The notes beneath the pieces were generated by a model. The model was given only the letters and a program-made list of their open reading frames with translations. It did not search any database and was not told the origin of the DNA. From Pseudidiomarina donghaiensis (GTDB taxonomy: Bacteria > Pseudomonadota > Gammaproteobacteria > Enterobacterales > Alteromonadaceae): a stretch of DNA of 64,000 nucleotides. The position numbers and the translations under genes were made by a program. The stretch is from contig NZ_FPCF01000001.1 in the NCBI RefSeq assembly GCF_900116895.1, positions 434,001 through 498,000 on the forward strand, given 5' to 3'. Positions 24,228 through 32,715 of this stretch are shown here, piece by piece; positions within the stretch are counted from its first letter, which is position 1, and each line of letters begins with the position of its first letter.

Positions 24228-25361
24228 ATGCAGCTAAAGCAATTTAAACAAATTAGTGTATCGGCACTGGCGGTATTGGTGTTGTCAGCGTGTCAGTCGA
24301 CACCTGCTGAGCAAACCAGCAAAACCAACGTCACCAACCGCTCTTCGCAGGCTCAGGTTGCCCGCAGTGCTTATGACTTTAAAGACAGCGACATTAAAAT
24401 TCCGGCCTATTTTGACACCCAAGGCTTAGACCGTTGTACTTTTGACCCGAGCAACGAAAACGACGGTTGCCCACTGAAGAAACCCGTGGTGCGTATGTAC
24501 TTTGGTGGCACCGACGTGGGCGGTGAAGGCCAGGGCGTGCAAGCATTGCGTGAGTATGACGACAACCAGCTATTGATGATGCTAGAAAACCAATTTAGTG
24601 GCATTAACCGGTTCCGTATTATTACTCAAGACGATGATTTAATCGCCGCTGAAAAAGAAACTTACTTAGAGCAGCAAGGCGCGCGTGATTTGGCGCAGCG
24701 CGCTAGTGCTGAGCGCGTGTTAAAGCCCGACTACGTGGTAAAAATTGACACTCTGCGCACAGTGAAAAACGAAGGCAGTATTACCGGTTGGATGGACTAC
24801 ACCTTGGAGCTGACTTCAGCGGTATTGAACCCGTTCACGCGTGAGCTGATGTCGTACCCGAACTTAGGTAAAGTGCGGGTGACTTCGGGTGATGTGCGCG
24901 AGCGTAACGAGCTGAAATTCATTATGGCCAATAACCGTTATGTTAGCGGCTTCCGTTATTTTGACTCGGCGCATGTAAACGCGGTGATTAACGACATGGC
25001 CTCGCGCGGTATTGATATTTTGCTCACTCGTATGTTGTCAGAAATGCCAGCCACCGCACAGGTGATGGGTATTAAGGGCAACCAAGTGAGCCTAGACCGT
25101 GGCCAAAACGCCGGTGTTTTACCGGGTGAAACCATGATTATTTTTCAATACGAAGCCGGTTTTGTGGAGCCCATTGGTGTGGCGCACGTGAACCCTTCGC
25201 GTAACAGCGCCATTGGCGAAATTACTCAGTGGAAAAACAGTGACGTAGCAGAGCAAGTGGAAAATGTGGCTAAAAACGGTATTTATCGCCCAGCCAACGG
25301 CGTCAAAATTTTTGCGGTATCGGTAGGTACCCCAGCAAACTTCTTGGAGAACCGCACATGA
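24228..25361 (+). CDS. FlgT/LpoB-CsgG-like outer-membrane lipoprotein
   Basis: The 377-residue lipoprotein has the lipobox VLVLSAC (Cys about 21). The middle part (about 80-250) resembles the nucleotide-free TolB/CsgG-like fold seen in LpoB, CsgG and FlgT (LMMLENQFSGINRFRIITQ, ASAERVLKPDYVVKI). The C-terminal part (about 285-370) has the small beta-barrel pattern of FlgT-C (MGIKGNQVSLDRGQNAGVLP). The start at 24228 is preferred to the ATG at 24210 because aggaaaa is correctly spaced. It lies 37 nt after the LPP20-like gene and overlaps the next gene by 4 nt (ATGA). The likely role is a structural scaffold in the outer membrane. Confidence 0.68.
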   Translation: MQLKQFKQISVSALAVLVLSACQSTPAEQTSKTNVTNRSSQAQVARSAYDFKDSDIKIPAYFDTQGLDRCTFDPSNENDGCPLKKPVVRMYFGGTDVGGEGQGVQALREYDDNQLLMMLENQFSGINRFRIITQDDDLIAAEKETYLEQQGARDLAQRASAERVLKPDYVVKIDTLRTVKNEGSITGWMDYTLELTSAVLNPFTRELMSYPNLGKVRVTSGDVRERNELKFIMANNRYVSGFRYFDSAHVNAVINDMASRGIDILLTRMLSEMPATAQVMGIKGNQVSLDRGQNAGVLPGETMIIFQYEAGFVEPIGVAHVNPSRNSAIGEITQWKNSDVAEQVENVAKNGIYRPANGVKIFAVSVGTPANFLENRT

Positions 25362-26761
25362 TAAAACGCACACAATCGTATCGTTTATTGGCGATGGGTT
25401 GTGGCTTGGTAGCCAGCGTTGTTGTGGCCGATAGCGTGGGCTTTAAAAGCCATGGCGATATTTATGCAGAAGCCTGTGCCTATGGGCGCGGGCCAACTGC
25501 TGTCGCGCAAGCTCAAGCGCAGGCAACCAGCGAGCTGGCAACCTTTTTGCAAGGGGCGGCGCTACGTGAATTTCAACGCAGTGCTGACTCGTTTAGCAGC
25601 GTGGACAACGAAGCGCAAATTAGCTGGCTAGAAAGCTTGCAGCAAGGCAGCCAAAGCGGCCTGTCGGCGCAGGCGCTGCCGGTGGTGTTAGGCAAGCCTT
25701 ATATTCAGGGCAACGACACCTGTGTGGTGGTTACTTTGCCACAGGGCGCTGACGCTGACTCAGTTAGCGACGACGGCTTGCAGTGGGACGACGCTGCGGC
25801 CGAAGTTGCGGTGGTGGTTGATGGCGAAGGTTGGCCTTCAAAAACTGGTCAAACGGCGCGCCAAATTGCTGAAATGGACGGCTTGAAGCGTGCGGTTTCG
25901 CAAGTGGTTGGCGTGTGGTTGCAGAATAATTTTACTCAATATTCCAACTCAGAATTTGCGCAAAATAATGATGACGTGCAGGAATCCATGCGCGACGTAT
26001 TGGCGCAACAGTTGCACTCGCGCAGCGATGGTTTTGTCAAGCGCTGGCAGTTGTTAGACACCCAGCAGTTACCTAACGGTGGCGTGAAAGTAACCTTAGA
26101 AGCAGTGGTGGCACAACAAGATGTGGCCCAGGCCAGCAATGATTTATTGCAAGCCATTGGTTCGCCGCGGGTGAATGTAGACGCGCCAGAGCCGTTACGC
26201 AGCTTTATTGCGGTGTGGTTGTCAGAAAACGGCATTGAAGTGAGCAAAACGGCGCCATTAACAGTTACCGCGTTTGGTGATTTACGCCGTCGTGGCAACA
26301 ATGCTAGCTTAGACTTTAATGTTCAGGTGGCTGACTTATCGGGTAATATTTACGGCAAATGGCGCAATGATCCGAGTTTGTTGGCATTGCCTGACTCTGA
26401 CATGGTGATGAATGACTTGATGGAAGTGCATTTAGCCGACCCGACGCAAACCGAGGCGTTGCAACAAACGTTGCGCCAAGCCTTTATGAAGGTGGTGGCG
26501 CAAGGCGGTATGGTGCATGAAATTAAAATTGCCCGTAAGTACATGGCTTCTAGCCAGGAGCTGCCGGGTATCTTGCGTACCATCGGCGGCGTACGTGACG
26601 TGGTGGTTGGTGGCGATAGTTCAACGGTGTTAGCGCAATTGCGTTATAACGGCAGCGCCGCTGATTTAGCCTCAGCGCTGCAGCAGGCGTTAGGCCCCGT
26701 GTTGAATGGCCCGTTGCCACAAGCGCAATTTGAAAACGAATTTCAAATTCTATTTTTATAA
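25358..26761 (+). CDS. FlgT N-domain/LPP20-like secreted protein
   Basis: The 467-residue exported protein has an N-terminal hydrophobic signal (about 8-26). Two tandem repeats of an LPP20/FlgT-N-like pattern are visible. The first covers about 30-130 (AVAQAQAQATSELATFLQGAALREF). The second covers about 145-260, with the FlgT-like phrase ARQIAEMDGLKRAVSQVVGVWL, a Ser/Asn-rich strand, and VKRWQLLDTQQLPNGGVKV. A third alpha/beta region, possibly also CsgG-like, follows to residue 467. The ATG overlaps the preceding stop. No flagellar genes are nearby, so a flagellar role is not supported by context. Confidence 0.65.
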   Translation: MIKRTQSYRLLAMGCGLVASVVVADSVGFKSHGDIYAEACAYGRGPTAVAQAQAQATSELATFLQGAALREFQRSADSFSSVDNEAQISWLESLQQGSQSGLSAQALPVVLGKPYIQGNDTCVVVTLPQGADADSVSDDGLQWDDAAAEVAVVVDGEGWPSKTGQTARQIAEMDGLKRAVSQVVGVWLQNNFTQYSNSEFAQNNDDVQESMRDVLAQQLHSRSDGFVKRWQLLDTQQLPNGGVKVTLEAVVAQQDVAQASNDLLQAIGSPRVNVDAPEPLRSFIAVWLSENGIEVSKTAPLTVTAFGDLRRRGNNASLDFNVQVADLSGNIYGKWRNDPSLLALPDSDMVMNDLMEVHLADPTQTEALQQTLRQAFMKVVAQGGMVHEIKIARKYMASSQELPGILRTIGGVRDVVVGGDSSTVLAQLRYNGSAADLASALQQALGPVLNGPLPQAQFENEFQILFL

Positions 26762-26792
26762 TTAATTATTCTTTGTTAATTAAGGACGACCT

Positions 26793-28082
26793 ATGAAGTC
26801 GATGACAAAAAATCGTATCGCTGTCGCCGTCATGGCAGCTTGGATGGGGTGTGCGGCAGTGCCAGCACAGGCGCAGGACTTTGACTTAACCGACATGGTA
26901 CCAGCGCGTCCAGGGCAAGCGGTCGAGCCACAAGGAGACGTGGTTGTTGAAGACGGTATTGTGATTGCCGCCGACGAAGCAACGGCAGTGAGTGTTGCTC
27001 ACCAACAGCTTATTGATAATACCCAAGACGGCGTGATGACCATTGCCGTGGGTAGCGGCGTAGGCTTGCTGTCTACGGGGTCGGCTTCATACCAAACCTA
27101 CGACAACATTAATGCGACTTTATTGTCGAAGCGCGCGGCTTATAACCAAGCGTTTTTGGCGGCCAAAAAGGGTTTGGTGGAATATCAAAAAGGCGCGGAA
27201 GTTGTATGTAGCAACTTAGTTAGCATGCAAATGGACTACATTGACAGTGGCACCGACAGCATGGGTAACACCTCAACCAGCAGCAAAGAGGGCTGTGCTG
27301 ACTCAGTTGCCGGCTCACTGGCTGGTTATGTGACTTACGATGTGTTTGACGACACCGACAAAAAATCAGTGCGTATTAGTGTGATTTCAACCCCGAAAAC
27401 CCGTGAGCAAATTCAAGCTAACACGGGTGCGGTGAACGTGGTTTCAGACCCGAACGAAGTGTTTAAACAAGTGGTTTCAGACATTCAAAAAGGTGTGATG
27501 CCGCCGCTTGGCGCGAAAGTATTAACCAACGCCAACACCGGTGAAGTGGTGCTGATGGGCTTTGGTTCTGCCATTATTCGTCAGAATAATAACGCCCGTA
27601 TTGCTTCGCGTTTGGCCGACGCGGCTATGCGCCAGTCGCAAACGCGCGCTCGTGCTGCGTTGTTAGGCACCATGCAAGGTGAAGAAATTTACTGGCGCGG
27701 TAGCTTTGACGAAAGCCAAGTAGAGTCAACTGAACAGTTTGAATATGAAGACCCTGTGTTGCAAGACCCAAGCGAAGTCGAAAAACTTGACCAAGAGCGC
27801 ACGGTGTTTTTGAACCAGTTTAAAGAGACCCAAGATTATGGCTCGTTAACCAAAGGCCAATTGCCGCCAGGCGTTGGCTTGCGTAGCTTTGTCAGTGAAG
27901 ACGGCTACTGGCAGTACACTGTGGCGGTTTATGCACCGTCGTTGAGTGCGGCCGCGAAAGACGCTGCACGTGATCAAAAAGCACGTGGTAAAGATGCGCG
28001 TGATGCACGCGGTGGCGTGAACAACAAGGGTGCGAACCCGCGTGGTGCTTCTGGTAAAGTGTCGAAGGAAGATGACTTATAA
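26793..28082 (+). CDS. Secreted protein of LPP20/FlgT-like cluster
   Basis: The 429-residue protein has a signal peptide ending at about residue 28 (VPAQAQD). I do not know its family. Its middle holds helix-strand units like those of the LPP20-type neighbours: LLSKRAAYNQAFLAAKKGLVEY (about 105-127) and ASRLADAAMRQSQTRARAAL (about 270-290). The C-terminal 40 residues are basic and low-complexity (KDARDQKARGKDARDARGG), unusual for a secreted protein. They could bind peptidoglycan, DNA or an acidic polymer. It is 31 nt downstream of the FlgT-N-like gene, and its stop overlaps the next ATG by one base. Confidence 0.65.
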   Translation: MKSMTKNRIAVAVMAAWMGCAAVPAQAQDFDLTDMVPARPGQAVEPQGDVVVEDGIVIAADEATAVSVAHQQLIDNTQDGVMTIAVGSGVGLLSTGSASYQTYDNINATLLSKRAAYNQAFLAAKKGLVEYQKGAEVVCSNLVSMQMDYIDSGTDSMGNTSTSSKEGCADSVAGSLAGYVTYDVFDDTDKKSVRISVISTPKTREQIQANTGAVNVVSDPNEVFKQVVSDIQKGVMPPLGAKVLTNANTGEVVLMGFGSAIIRQNNNARIASRLADAAMRQSQTRARAALLGTMQGEEIYWRGSFDESQVESTEQFEYEDPVLQDPSEVEKLDQERTVFLNQFKETQDYGSLTKGQLPPGVGLRSFVSEDGYWQYTVAVYAPSLSAAAKDAARDQKARGKDARDARGGVNNKGANPRGASGKVSKEDDL

Positions 28083-28834
28083 TGCTTAGCGCGGTACGTT
28101 TTATATCGGGGCTATTGTCGGGACTATTGGTCACGGGTATTGGCGTGACTGGGTTGGCGGTTGCGGGGGAGTCGTTGGCGGCTAGCCCTGCGGCTGGCTT
28201 GGCAAAGGCCGATTCGCAAGCGACTGTGGTGATTGACCGCAAGTTGCCAGAGCAAGCTTGGGTAAGCCTGTGCCGCAATAAGTTGGTGCAACCCCAATTG
28301 CAAGCGACGCGCGATGCGTTGGCCGAGCAGGTGGGGTTTAGCATTGCCGAGCAAGCCGGCTATTTTGCTGGCGAAATTCATGATTTTAAAGTTGTCAGCC
28401 ATAACGACGAAGAAATTCGTTGCACGGGCAAGGTGGAAGCGGGCGATAGCGCTGCAAATGTGGCAGGCACTGCCGTGCGTGCGGCTTGGCAAATGTACTC
28501 GGAGTTAACCTCTGAGCAGCTGAAAAGCTTGCTAGGGTTGGCGCTACGTAACCCAGTGAGTGCAGCCGACGGCGTGGTGCTGATTGCCAAGCTAGCGGCA
28601 CCAGAGCAACAACTGAGTTATTTGCAAAGCAATCTTGATGCACAAGCGCTGCAACTCGACGCAGCGCGTGCGGCCGCCATGCAGATTTATATTGCCGGGC
28701 ACCAGTACGATAACGCGCTCGCGCTTGCGACACAGTGTGACGCAGTAGGCTGTCGGCGCTTGATTCCGGCAGCACAGCAAGGGAAACGCAACTATGAAGC
28801 TGAACAAGCAAAAGATCTATCCAGCTACTTCTAA
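28082..28834 (+). CDS. Exported protein of unknown function
   Basis: The 250-residue protein has a hydrophobic N-terminal signal (about 8-33). Two short conserved-looking stretches follow: ALAEQVGFSIAEQAGYF and VVSHNDEEIRCTGKVEA. The rest is helical. Its Cys residues (SLCRNK, RCTGK, TQCDAVGCRR) could form disulfides. It starts in the TAATG overlap with the previous gene, and its 3' end overlaps the transglycosylase start by 41 nt, so translation is strongly coupled. The 3' half may be TPR-like (AAMQIYIAGHQYDNALALA), suggesting protein contacts. No known family. Confidence 0.62.
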   Translation: MLSAVRFISGLLSGLLVTGIGVTGLAVAGESLAASPAAGLAKADSQATVVIDRKLPEQAWVSLCRNKLVQPQLQATRDALAEQVGFSIAEQAGYFAGEIHDFKVVSHNDEEIRCTGKVEAGDSAANVAGTAVRAAWQMYSELTSEQLKSLLGLALRNPVSAADGVVLIAKLAAPEQQLSYLQSNLDAQALQLDAARAAAMQIYIAGHQYDNALALATQCDAVGCRRLIPAAQQGKRNYEAEQAKDLSSYF

Positions 28835-30065
28835 GCCTATGTTGAAGGTCATGTGTAAGCCAGCACGTAAGCCAGCATGGAAGCGTGCCGGCGTAGTGAC
28901 GATGGCGGCGTATAGCTTTTTAGTGAGCGGTGTGCTGGCGAGTGGTGCTGTAGTGGCTAGTCAGTTGGCCACTAGCCCTGTTGCAGTAGCGCAGGCACAA
29001 GACTTTGCTGAATTTAAGAAGCGCAACCAACAGCAGTTTTCGCAGTTTAAACAAGATCAAGAAAAGGCCTTTGCGGAATTTGTGGCGCGTTGGCAGCAAG
29101 CTGAAGCTAATTACATTCAGCAGCTACGCGAACACTGGAGCGATGCCAAGGTTTCGAGCAAAACCCAGTGGGTAAAATATAGCGACGACCAACGTCAGCG
29201 CACCACCGTAGACTATGAAACGGATACCGTGACGGTAGAGATTTTAGATGCGGGCAATGCCGCTGCTGATACGGAAAACGCGGTGAACGAGGCGCTTCGG
29301 CAAGTGCGTGAGCTAGGTTCGACCAAACTCTCGACCGCAATTAGCCAAGACCCCATTCATATTTCTGCCGGCATGAACTTTAACAATGTGCGCAGCTCAT
29401 CGCACATGCAGGGGCAGTCGGTATTGCCGGCGCAGTATGCCCAAGTGAATAAACAGCAGGCTCAGGTAGAACGCCGGGCTGACCGTACCGTGGTGAAAGT
29501 GAAGTTACCGCCAGCAGCCGGAAATGATCGGGCTAGCCGCATGCTGCCATTAGCGAAGGCTTATGCAGCGCAAGTTGGCTTGTCACCCGCTTTGGTCATG
29601 GCCATTATTCATACCGAATCGAGTTTTAACCCGTTGGCGCGTTCGCCCATACCGGCCTTTGGTTTGATGCAAATTGTACCCACTTCAGCGGGGCGTGATA
29701 TTACTGAGTACATGCATGGCGAGCAGCAGTTATTGTCCGCTGATTATTTGTATGACCCCGATCAAAATGTGCAGGCGGGCACAATTTATTTACACTTACT
29801 AAATAATCGTTACTTCAAAGATGTACGCGACCCAGAAAGCCGTTTATATTTAGCCATTGCAGCCTACAACACTGGGCCGGGCAATGTTTCAAAAGCCATT
29901 GCGAACAGTAACAAGTTGGCGGATGCCAATCGGGTAGCGAATCGAATGTCGGCGCAGCAGATTTATGACCGTTTAATGGCAAACTTGCCCGCCACAGAAA
30001 CCAAAAATTATTTGCGCAAAGTAACCTCGCGCCAAAAACATTACCAAGAGGAATTTAATCTATGA
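28794..30065 (+). CDS. MltC-like lytic murein transglycosylase
   Basis: The 423-residue protein has an N-terminal membrane or signal region (about 30-62). A DUF3393-like N-terminal domain follows, with a helical, coiled-coil-like stretch (FAEFKKRNQQQFSQFKQDQE) and YETDTVTVEIL. The SLT lysozyme domain (about 245-400) has catalytic Glu275 in HTESSFNPLA, then FGLMQIVPTSAG, the YLYDPDQNVQAG motif and AIAAYNTGPGNVSKA. It should cleave the beta-1,4 MurNAc-GlcNAc bond in the periplasm with formation of 1,6-anhydro ends. E. coli MltC is a lipoprotein; no lipobox is visible here. The ATG at 28794 has an aaggg site inside the previous gene. Confidence 0.85.
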   Translation: MKLNKQKIYPATSKPMLKVMCKPARKPAWKRAGVVTMAAYSFLVSGVLASGAVVASQLATSPVAVAQAQDFAEFKKRNQQQFSQFKQDQEKAFAEFVARWQQAEANYIQQLREHWSDAKVSSKTQWVKYSDDQRQRTTVDYETDTVTVEILDAGNAAADTENAVNEALRQVRELGSTKLSTAISQDPIHISAGMNFNNVRSSSHMQGQSVLPAQYAQVNKQQAQVERRADRTVVKVKLPPAAGNDRASRMLPLAKAYAAQVGLSPALVMAIIHTESSFNPLARSPIPAFGLMQIVPTSAGRDITEYMHGEQQLLSADYLYDPDQNVQAGTIYLHLLNNRYFKDVRDPESRLYLAIAAYNTGPGNVSKAIANSNKLADANRVANRMSAQQIYDRLMANLPATETKNYLRKVTSRQKHYQEEFNL

Positions 30066-30643
30066 TGAACAACAAATTCAAAGGGTTATTGGCGCTAGGC
30101 GCTGTCCTTACGTTAGCGGCTTGTAGCTCGAACGACGGCGCAAACACTATGCGTGAAGTGACTAAAAACGAGCAAGACAACGCGCCAAACTGGGTGTTTA
30201 ACCCAGTGGTTGATGGTGCCTTGGCGAGCTCGCAGTGTGTGCAATGGAGTGGGCAGATGCAAATTGACCGTGCGCAAGTGATTGCCGCTGCGCGGAATGA
30301 TTTGGCCCAGCAAATTCGCACCCGTGCCGCGGTGCTCGATAAAACCTACAGCAGCAAGGGCACTGAAGGCGTGCAAGCCGAGGTAAGCAGCACCTTTGAG
30401 CAGGCGAGCCAGCAGTTGAGCTCAGAAGTGCTTGAAGGCTCAGTGCCACAAGAAGTAACGTTGGCGCAAATTGACGGGCAAAAACAGCTATGCGCGTTAG
30501 TGGTTATGGAAGAGCCGAAGCAGCTGTTCGACAACATGATGAACATGAGCGGCGTTGACGCCGACCCAATGTCTGAGCAAGCCATGTACGAAACCTTCAT
30601 GCTTGAAAAGACCAAAGCCGAATTAGAGGCCATGTTGAAGTAG
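30062..30643 (+). CDS. LPP20 family lipoprotein
   Basis: The 193-residue lipoprotein has the lipobox LTLAAC. The mature part matches LPP20: NAPNWVFNPVVDGALAS, SQCVQWSGQMQIDRAQVIAAARNDLAQQI, a long beta-helix middle, then LCALVVMEEPKQLFDNMM. It is expected to be anchored in the outer membrane facing the periplasm. It closes the eight-gene cluster, overlapping the transglycosylase stop by 4 nt (ATGA). Its stop codon is the TAG of the first family 1 repeat directly behind it (aagTAGcccggcg). Confidence 0.85.
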   Translation: MMNNKFKGLLALGAVLTLAACSSNDGANTMREVTKNEQDNAPNWVFNPVVDGALASSQCVQWSGQMQIDRAQVIAAARNDLAQQIRTRAAVLDKTYSSKGTEGVQAEVSSTFEQASQQLSSEVLEGSVPQEVTLAQIDGQKQLCALVVMEEPKQLFDNMMNMSGVDADPMSEQAMYETFMLEKTKAELEAMLK

Positions 30644-30803
30644 CCCGGCGTTACACGCCGGGATGAAGTAGCCCGGCGTTATACGCCGGGACGTGCGCAG
30701 CACGGTTATTCTATTAAGCGCCGCAGATGTTCGTATATTTGCACCGCAAACGTTCGTATATTTACGGGGCTTCGCCCCACCCGGCGTGAAACGCCGGGCT
30801 ACA
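30641..30803. repeat. Family 1 (REP/BIME-like) cluster
   Basis: Two direct hairpins (cccggcgttacacgccggg and cccggcgttatacgccggg) are followed by two gttcgtatattt repeats and an inverted hairpin cccggcgtgaaacgccggg. The first TAG is the stop of the LPP20 gene. Confidence 0.9.
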
Positions 30804-30895
30804 AACGTAAAACCTTGGTTAATCCCGATCTTTTCGTCTATTACTTACATACACTTACGTAGGTAATTTACATTCTAAAGAAAAGGGATTAACCA

Positions 30896-32113
30896 ATGTC
30901 ATTTCCCGTATTACTCGGTATTGTCATTTTAATCTGGTTGTTATTGGTGTTTGCTGGCGCTTTTGAAGCGTTGCGGCACCGATTATTGCTGCGTGGCATT
31001 CCGGTGCGCGTGCACGTGAACGGCACGCGCGGCAAGACCAGTGTGACCCGACTCATAGCCGCTGGCCTGCGCGGTGGTGGCAAGCGTGTGTGCGCCAAAA
31101 CCACGGGCTCAGCCGCAGCCATGACCGACCCCGACGGTCGCGAATTTCCTATCTACCGCATTAGCGGTGCCAACATTATTGAGCAAATGCGCATGCTCAA
31201 ACGCATGGCCACCCTCAAACCGGAAATTGTGGTGGTGGAATGTATGGCGCTGCAGCCGCATTATCAAAGTTTAAGCGAACTGCGCATGGTGCGCTCAACC
31301 GTTGGCGTTATTACCAACGCCCGAGCTGATCACCTTGACGTGATGGGCCCCGGAGAGCGAGATGTAGCGCTGGCATTAGCGGGCAGCACGCCGGTACGCG
31401 GCAACTTATTCACCGCCGAGCGCGACTTGCTCGAGGTATTCAAAGACTCCTGCCAAGACCGCCGCAGCGAGCTGCATGGTGTCACCGAAGATGAAGTTGC
31501 TGCTATTTCTGACGAAACGCTCGCACAATTCAAATACGCGGAACACGCCGAAAACGTCGCCTTGGCGTTGAAAGTGTGTGCTCACTTGGGCGTCGACCGC
31601 GCAGCCGCTTTGCAAGGCATGATTGCGCTTGAGCCTGAGGCTGGTGCCATGCAAGTGCTGCACGTGCGCTACTTTGAGCGCGAGCTAGTGTTTGTGAATG
31701 CCTTCGCTGCCAATGATCCCGAGTCGACCGGACGTATTTGGGAAAACATGCTGGCCAAACACGGTGAAATTGACGGCAAAAAACGGCGTTCGCTCATGCT
31801 GATTAACTGCCGTGCCGACCGGCCCCATCGCTCGCAACAAATGGCTGAAGCAGTGGTTGAGTGGACCGCCGCTGACAAAGTGGTCCTGATGGGCTCAGGC
31901 ACTTTTATATTTGTGCGTGAAGCCATGAAATTCGCGCTCGACCCCGACAAATTGTTGGTGATGGAAGGCGCACACATGACCGAAATCACCGAAGTACTGC
32001 TTGAACAATCTTTTGGCAACGCCCTGATTGTTGGCATGTGCAATATTCATGGAGGCGGCGAAGAAGTCGCGCGCTTTTTCCAAAACCGAGCCGTAAACGA
32101 GGAAGATTTATGA
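30896..32113 (+). CDS. pgsB: Poly-gamma-glutamate synthase subunit PgsB/CapB
   Basis: This membrane-bound Mur-ligase-type amide ligase polymerises glutamate with ATP. The 405-residue protein has one N-terminal membrane helix (about 5-25), then the P-loop VNGTRGKTSV (residues 41-50). A SGANIIEQMRML region, TNARADHLDVMGPG and INCRADRPHRSQQMAE follow, typical of PgsB. A family 1 repeat cluster lies upstream, and aaaaggg precedes the ATG. It overlaps pgsC by 4 nt. The length matches Bacillus PgsB (about 393). No PgsA/CapA gene is present nearby, and a PgsW-type gene takes that place. Confidence 0.9.
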   Translation: MSFPVLLGIVILIWLLLVFAGAFEALRHRLLLRGIPVRVHVNGTRGKTSVTRLIAAGLRGGGKRVCAKTTGSAAAMTDPDGREFPIYRISGANIIEQMRMLKRMATLKPEIVVVECMALQPHYQSLSELRMVRSTVGVITNARADHLDVMGPGERDVALALAGSTPVRGNLFTAERDLLEVFKDSCQDRRSELHGVTEDEVAAISDETLAQFKYAEHAENVALALKVCAHLGVDRAAALQGMIALEPEAGAMQVLHVRYFERELVFVNAFAANDPESTGRIWENMLAKHGEIDGKKRRSLMLINCRADRPHRSQQMAEAVVEWTAADKVVLMGSGTFIFVREAMKFALDPDKLLVMEGAHMTEITEVLLEQSFGNALIVGMCNIHGGGEEVARFFQNRAVNEEDL

Positions 32114-32685
32114 TAGCGCTGAATATATTGGCTGTTGCCATAGGTATTGGCCTGTTTTTCACATTGTTACTCACGCAAACCTTAGGTTTAGCCGCCGGCG
32201 GTTTAGTCGTACCCGGTTATGTTGCGCTGCAGCTGACCGACCCGTTGAGTCTTATTTTGACGCTAGTTGCTGCTTTTGCGACCTATTTAATCGTCAAAAT
32301 CGTCTCGAGTTTCGTGATTGTGTATGGCCGCCGTCAAACCATCATCATGATTTTAACCGGCTACATTATTGCCGGCCTGTTTGACTTGTTTATTGGCAAC
32401 CTCGTGAACTGGACCGACTTACAAATGATAGCCGGCGTAGATGAAGCGCAAGCCCAAGTTCAAGCGCTGGAGTCAAACTTTATGATGATGGTGATGGAAA
32501 GCAGTATTATTGGCTACATTATTCCGGGCTTAATAGCCATTTGGTTTGAGCGCCAGGGCGTGCTGCAAACCTTGTGTGGCTTAGCCGTCACCGCGGTACT
32601 GGTGCGCTTAGCATTGATCGCCATTATGCCCGAGTCGCTGCACATGTACGAAGCGAGTCGCGCGTTTCAAATGCCAGGTTGGTAA
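32110..32685 (+). CDS. pgsC: Poly-gamma-glutamate synthase subunit PgsC/CapC
   Basis: The small integral membrane partner of PgsB is needed for poly-gamma-glutamate synthesis or export. The ATG at 32110 in the ATGA overlap is chosen; a longer frame from 32038 lies inside pgsB. The 191-residue product has about four to five hydrophobic helices. Its N-terminal 100 residues (LGLAAGGLVVPGYVALQL, then VIVYGRRQTIIMILTGYI) fit PgsC. An extra hydrophilic loop and C-terminal helices (about 110-190) make it longer than Bacillus PgsC (about 149). Confidence 0.9.
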   Translation: MIALNILAVAIGIGLFFTLLLTQTLGLAAGGLVVPGYVALQLTDPLSLILTLVAAFATYLIVKIVSSFVIVYGRRQTIIMILTGYIIAGLFDLFIGNLVNWTDLQMIAGVDEAQAQVQALESNFMMMVMESSIIGYIIPGLIAIWFERQGVLQTLCGLAVTAVLVRLALIAIMPESLHMYEASRAFQMPGW

Positions 32686-32715
32686 GCACCAGTTAGGTCA
32701 AGGAGAAGTATTAAC

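Noticed and set aside
24228-26761. Flagellar T-ring gene set
   Set aside because: FlgT-like patterns are present, but flgO, flgP and any other flagellar genes are absent, and the neighbours are envelope proteins of another kind.
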